A stretch of DNA of 64,000 bases from contig OU612067.1 of the NCBI GenBank assembly GCA_914767715.1, positions 11,284,001 through 11,348,000 of the forward strand, in the 5' to 3' direction. Shown piece by piece: positions 61,601 to 64,000 of the stretch. The notes below the pieces were generated by a model. The model worked only from the letters and a program-made list of their open reading frames with translations. It searched no databases and was not told the DNA's origin. The translations under genes and the position numbers were made by a program. This stretch comes from Membranipora membranacea (lineage: Eukaryota; Bryozoa; Gymnolaemata; Cheilostomatida; Membraniporidae). Numbering within the stretch: position 1 is the first letter of the stretch; every line of letters begins with the position of its first letter.

Positions 61601-62951
61601 GTATTGTGGCAATAGTCTATGATTGTAGCCTACCCGTACCACCCATGACTTGCTAACTAATCTTGGTTGATTTCATAGCTACTTGTAATTCAGTAGCTTC
61701 ATGTATATCTAAAAGAAGGTAGAATCATCCTCTCATGTTCAAGTCACTGGTAATGGAACAAAACAATTATGTTGTTGCGGCACATTACTGAAAGTGCTGT
61801 TCAAAATCACTAAATTAATTATTCTTACCCACATCTAACGCCTTAATTTGAATTGCTAGGTCTACCGTGAACAAGTAGTTGCCCAGACAGACCAACTCTC
61901 AATTGGCATTTTAGAATTAAGTATGCATAATTTATTATCGATTGTCATGTCAGCCATCTGATGTCTGAAGTTTAAATTTACTTAAACTTAAAATACCATG
62001 GTCAATTTTATCAGCAGTCATCGTTCTCTCACTAGCATTGGAAGATGTGGGTCGTGCTCAGAACAGACGGAGACCAACCTTCATAGAAATTAACGAAGCT
62101 GAACAGGATGATCATAGGAAGAACTTGCCCATACTGTTTAAGTTGGGCTGGGAAGCAATCAATGACAGCCCCGACTTAGGTAAGCTTAACAGATCATATT
62201 TTTCTGCCCCACAATGTTTGGTCATGAAAATAATTTTTGGTCATAAGGTCACAACTACACAATGCAGATATCTATAGCTTTTGACACTTATTCTCTCTTA
62301 TCTATGAGAATATACACACATAGATAATATATATATATAAATATATATATATGTGTGTATATTCTCATAGAGATAAAGTTACATAACATTATGAAGAGAG
62401 AATAAGTCTTAAAAGCTATAGATATCTGCATTGTTTAGTTGTGACCTTATGACCAAAAATTATTTACATATATATATGTAAATATGTATGCATATATGAT
62501 TATTTTAGGCATTTTTGAGCATGCTTCTTCCATCTCACAGAAATTCACATGCCAGCAAAATAGCTGGTAAGTTTTATATTGCCTATATAGCCCAATTTAC
62601 ATCATTTGCCCATGTCTGTTCGCAGGGGATAGATGGGCGTACAGGCATACGAAATGTACGAATAATCAGTCTAATAATACTGAACTATACGATCGGGAGG
62701 TCTACATCATAAGTCAAGGTAACAGACCAGTAAATTATTTTAAACACAATAGGCTGATGCAGAGCGAAGCCGATAGTAAACCAAGTGTTTCATTTGCACT
62801 ACATTGCTAAGCTGTGCTTTTCATTGCCCTTATAAAATAGAATCTTTACACTTAAACTGTATGCATTTTTAAATATTACTTTCCAAAGCACTTTCATGTT
62901 TCAGTGAGACAGAGACGACAAACTATGGAAGAGAAGCTCAAATTCAATTAA
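58613..62951 (+). CDS. Acidic tyrosine-rich protein, probable cytoplasmic tail or adaptor
   Basis: Exons 58613-58756, 59435-59497, 62036-62179 and 62905-62951 are joined in phase 1 and end in TAA, giving about 131 residues from the ATG at 58615. The first part is acidic and tyrosine-rich: MSDYAEYIEVCEMECADQSE, then EEYSNYATLEG and DYASYSSICYD. YAEY, YIEV and YATL resemble SH2-binding motifs. The middle exon adds NAYATE; the third is basic then mixed (RAQNRRRPTFIEINEAEQDD, FKLGWEAINDSPD); the last ends RQRRQTMEEKLKFN. No signal peptide or membrane helix is seen, so upstream exons may exist (both possible acceptors before 58615 keep the frame open). A further acceptor-preceded frame at 61047-61245 (GTHWSGAACSEAG and on) could be an alternative exon, but no donor fits. 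Tail motifs recall those of the neighbouring receptor (SDTEYAEV). Confidence 0.5.
59118..59175 (+). mobile_element. Solo MITE terminus fragment
   Basis: TAGCCTGTTTGACAAACTTTG resembles the terminus TAGCCTGTCTTGACAAGCTTTG of the 16462 and 59722 elements. No second terminus found nearby. Confidence 0.45.
59722..59993. mobile_element. Foldback MITE, same family as 16462-16582
   Basis: Left end TAGCCTCTCTTGACAAG, right end CTTGTCAAGACAGACTA. The arms pair over about 100 bases (for example CTTCTTGATCA and ACTGATCACTTTGTATA against their inverse). Flanks are GGAGGGAGG (59713-59721) and GGAGGGAGA (59994-60002), eight of nine alike. A poly-C run of 14 sits near the right terminus. The element lies in an intron of the tyrosine-rich gene. 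Confidence 0.82.
62228..62465. mobile_element. Long foldback element with about 110-bp arms
   Basis: Left arm starts AAATAATTTTTGGTCATAAG and the right arm ends with its inverse. Inside, GCAGATATCTATAGCTTTT and CTATGAGAATATACACACAT pair with their inverses around an AT-rich loop near 62330-62350. Looks like a palindromic MITE in the last intron of the plus-strand gene. An ACATATATATATGT palindrome follows. Confidence 0.85.
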
Positions 62952-64000
62952 TATAAATAGGTGTCGTAGGTTCCATTGTGTTGCTTCAGGAAGACTGTCA
63001 TAAATGTCTTTTTCTTTCCTTACCTGTTGGTGGCAAAGGCATGAAAGGGCAGCAAAGTCAGCGTAAAGACCAACATCTTTACTGCTACAGACTAAGTAAG
63101 TTAAATCAGTAGGGATAGAGGCCAAAATGTTTGGAATTGGGGATATATTATATTGTGCAACTCCCTGTGTGATTGCATTTGGTTTGTTCTGAAGATTGAT
63201 GCTTGAAATTTAGTGACAATAGTCTCTAATTACGCTATACTCAGAAGGAAAAGATGCAATTGTGCAGACAATTTTGCAGAACAATTTTGTAGGGACAGAA
63301 AATTACCAGAATAGAATCATAGGTTGCACCGTCTGAGCACTGACAGGTGGTTTTCGTTTTAACACGACCGAGTGATGTGACTAGTAGACATTGAAATTAT
63401 ATAGTAGGTGAGTCCGCACTAATTGCAATTACGGTTGTCACCATTCCGCATATCGCATTGAATTCGATCCGAGACCGCAGCAGACTTGACCTGTCAAGTT
63501 GTCAATGCGAAATATTTTACAAATGTGATAGACCGATGAAGAAGTATAACCACAATTTTTTCATTACCATACAGTTGCTTTACTTATGCTTCATAGAGTG
63601 GATCTTGTCCAGAGTTTTTGGATTTATCTTCTTTTAATCGATGAGGACACAACACAATTGATTTAAGTTTGTAAATAGCTTGATTGGCACGTTGATATAC
63701 ATTATTTGCATACCATGCCTCGCATTGCCTCCTCGCCTTGGTGCTTTGCTGACCTAACTATGTTTTGTTTTTGTAGAAAAAAGAAAACTAATGGGACAGC
63801 TGTGTTTAGACTGCAATAGAGGCTACTGTCCGGTTGACTTCATGACATATGGTGTTTTCCTGTTAACAGTGAAAAAGTATATTTACATGGCATTTGAATC
63901 GCGAGATCTCATCTCGACTCTGAGTAGTTTAAACCACTGCTGACACAGCTGGGCTTCGCCCAGTAGTGCCACCAGTAAAAAATTTAAATAGAGAGTTGTG
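62952..64000. other. Right end of window, no firm gene
   Basis: A possible exon at 63779-63943 follows a good acceptor (GTTTTTGTAG) and reads QLCLDCNRGYCPVDFMTYG to a TGA; cysteine spacing is suggestive but no family is recognised and no upstream exon is seen. The rest holds short open frames only. Confidence 0.25.

Noticed and set aside
62036-62179. RRRPTFIEI as the end of a tyrosine kinase domain (RPTF-x-E-I)
   Set aside because: The upstream kinase blocks are absent and the exon continues with unrelated sequence; resemblance is too short.

Overview
The window is genomic DNA from an animal. Genes are split into short exons with GT-AG introns. The recognisable families are metazoan: Kunitz inhibitors, F5/8C and fibronectin III receptor modules, a cystine-knot secreted protein, and an SLC16-like transporter. 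The DNA is AT-rich, and the space between genes is filled with LINE, SINE and MITE remnants. My best guess is a marine invertebrate, possibly an early-branching one such as a sponge. The species cannot be fixed from sequence reading alone.

Layout. 0-1.3 kb: 5' half of an SLC16/MCT-like transporter on the minus strand, running off the left edge. 1.6-2.9 kb and 11.85-13.0 kb: two diverged copies of one segment that carries a membrane-protein exon, open in the right copy and broken in the left. 6.1-7.7 kb: minus-strand exons for an LC8-like dynein light chain and a RING finger. 9.3-10.5 kb: a small three-exon gene with a faint SAM-like helical region. 13.7-15.2 kb: a one-domain Kunitz inhibitor gene (minus).

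17.1-32.9 kb is a large inverted duplication. Each arm holds, from outside in, a reverse-transcriptase remnant, a Kunitz gene and a cystine-knot gene. The left arm has an intact two-domain Kunitz gene and a cystine-knot gene. The right arm has a cystine-knot gene and a Kunitz gene whose middle exon has lost both splice sites and gained a stop, yet whose outer exons still join in frame as one Kunitz domain. The two cystine-knot proteins have identical cysteine spacing and resemble glycoprotein-hormone beta subunits.

33-39.8 kb has no convincing gene. It is AT-rich with a decayed LINE. 39.9-57.3 kb is one 25-exon minus-strand gene, reconstructed here with consistent splice phases from signal peptide to stop (about 1,372 residues). 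It encodes a single-pass receptor: F5/8C (fucolectin-type) domain, ten fibronectin III domains of two alternating types, one sushi domain, a transmembrane helix, and a tail with several tyrosine motifs including an ITSM-like one. Divergent to it, at 58.6-62.95 kb, are plus-strand exons for an acidic tyrosine-rich protein. Two MITEs with 9-bp flanking repeats (16.5 and 59.8 kb) and a long foldback (62.3 kb) are also present.

The two neighbouring tyrosine-motif genes may act in one signalling system, and the Kunitz and cystine-knot products are secreted. Both statements are inference. Exon limits were placed by reading splice motifs and checking phase. No search or expression data were available.
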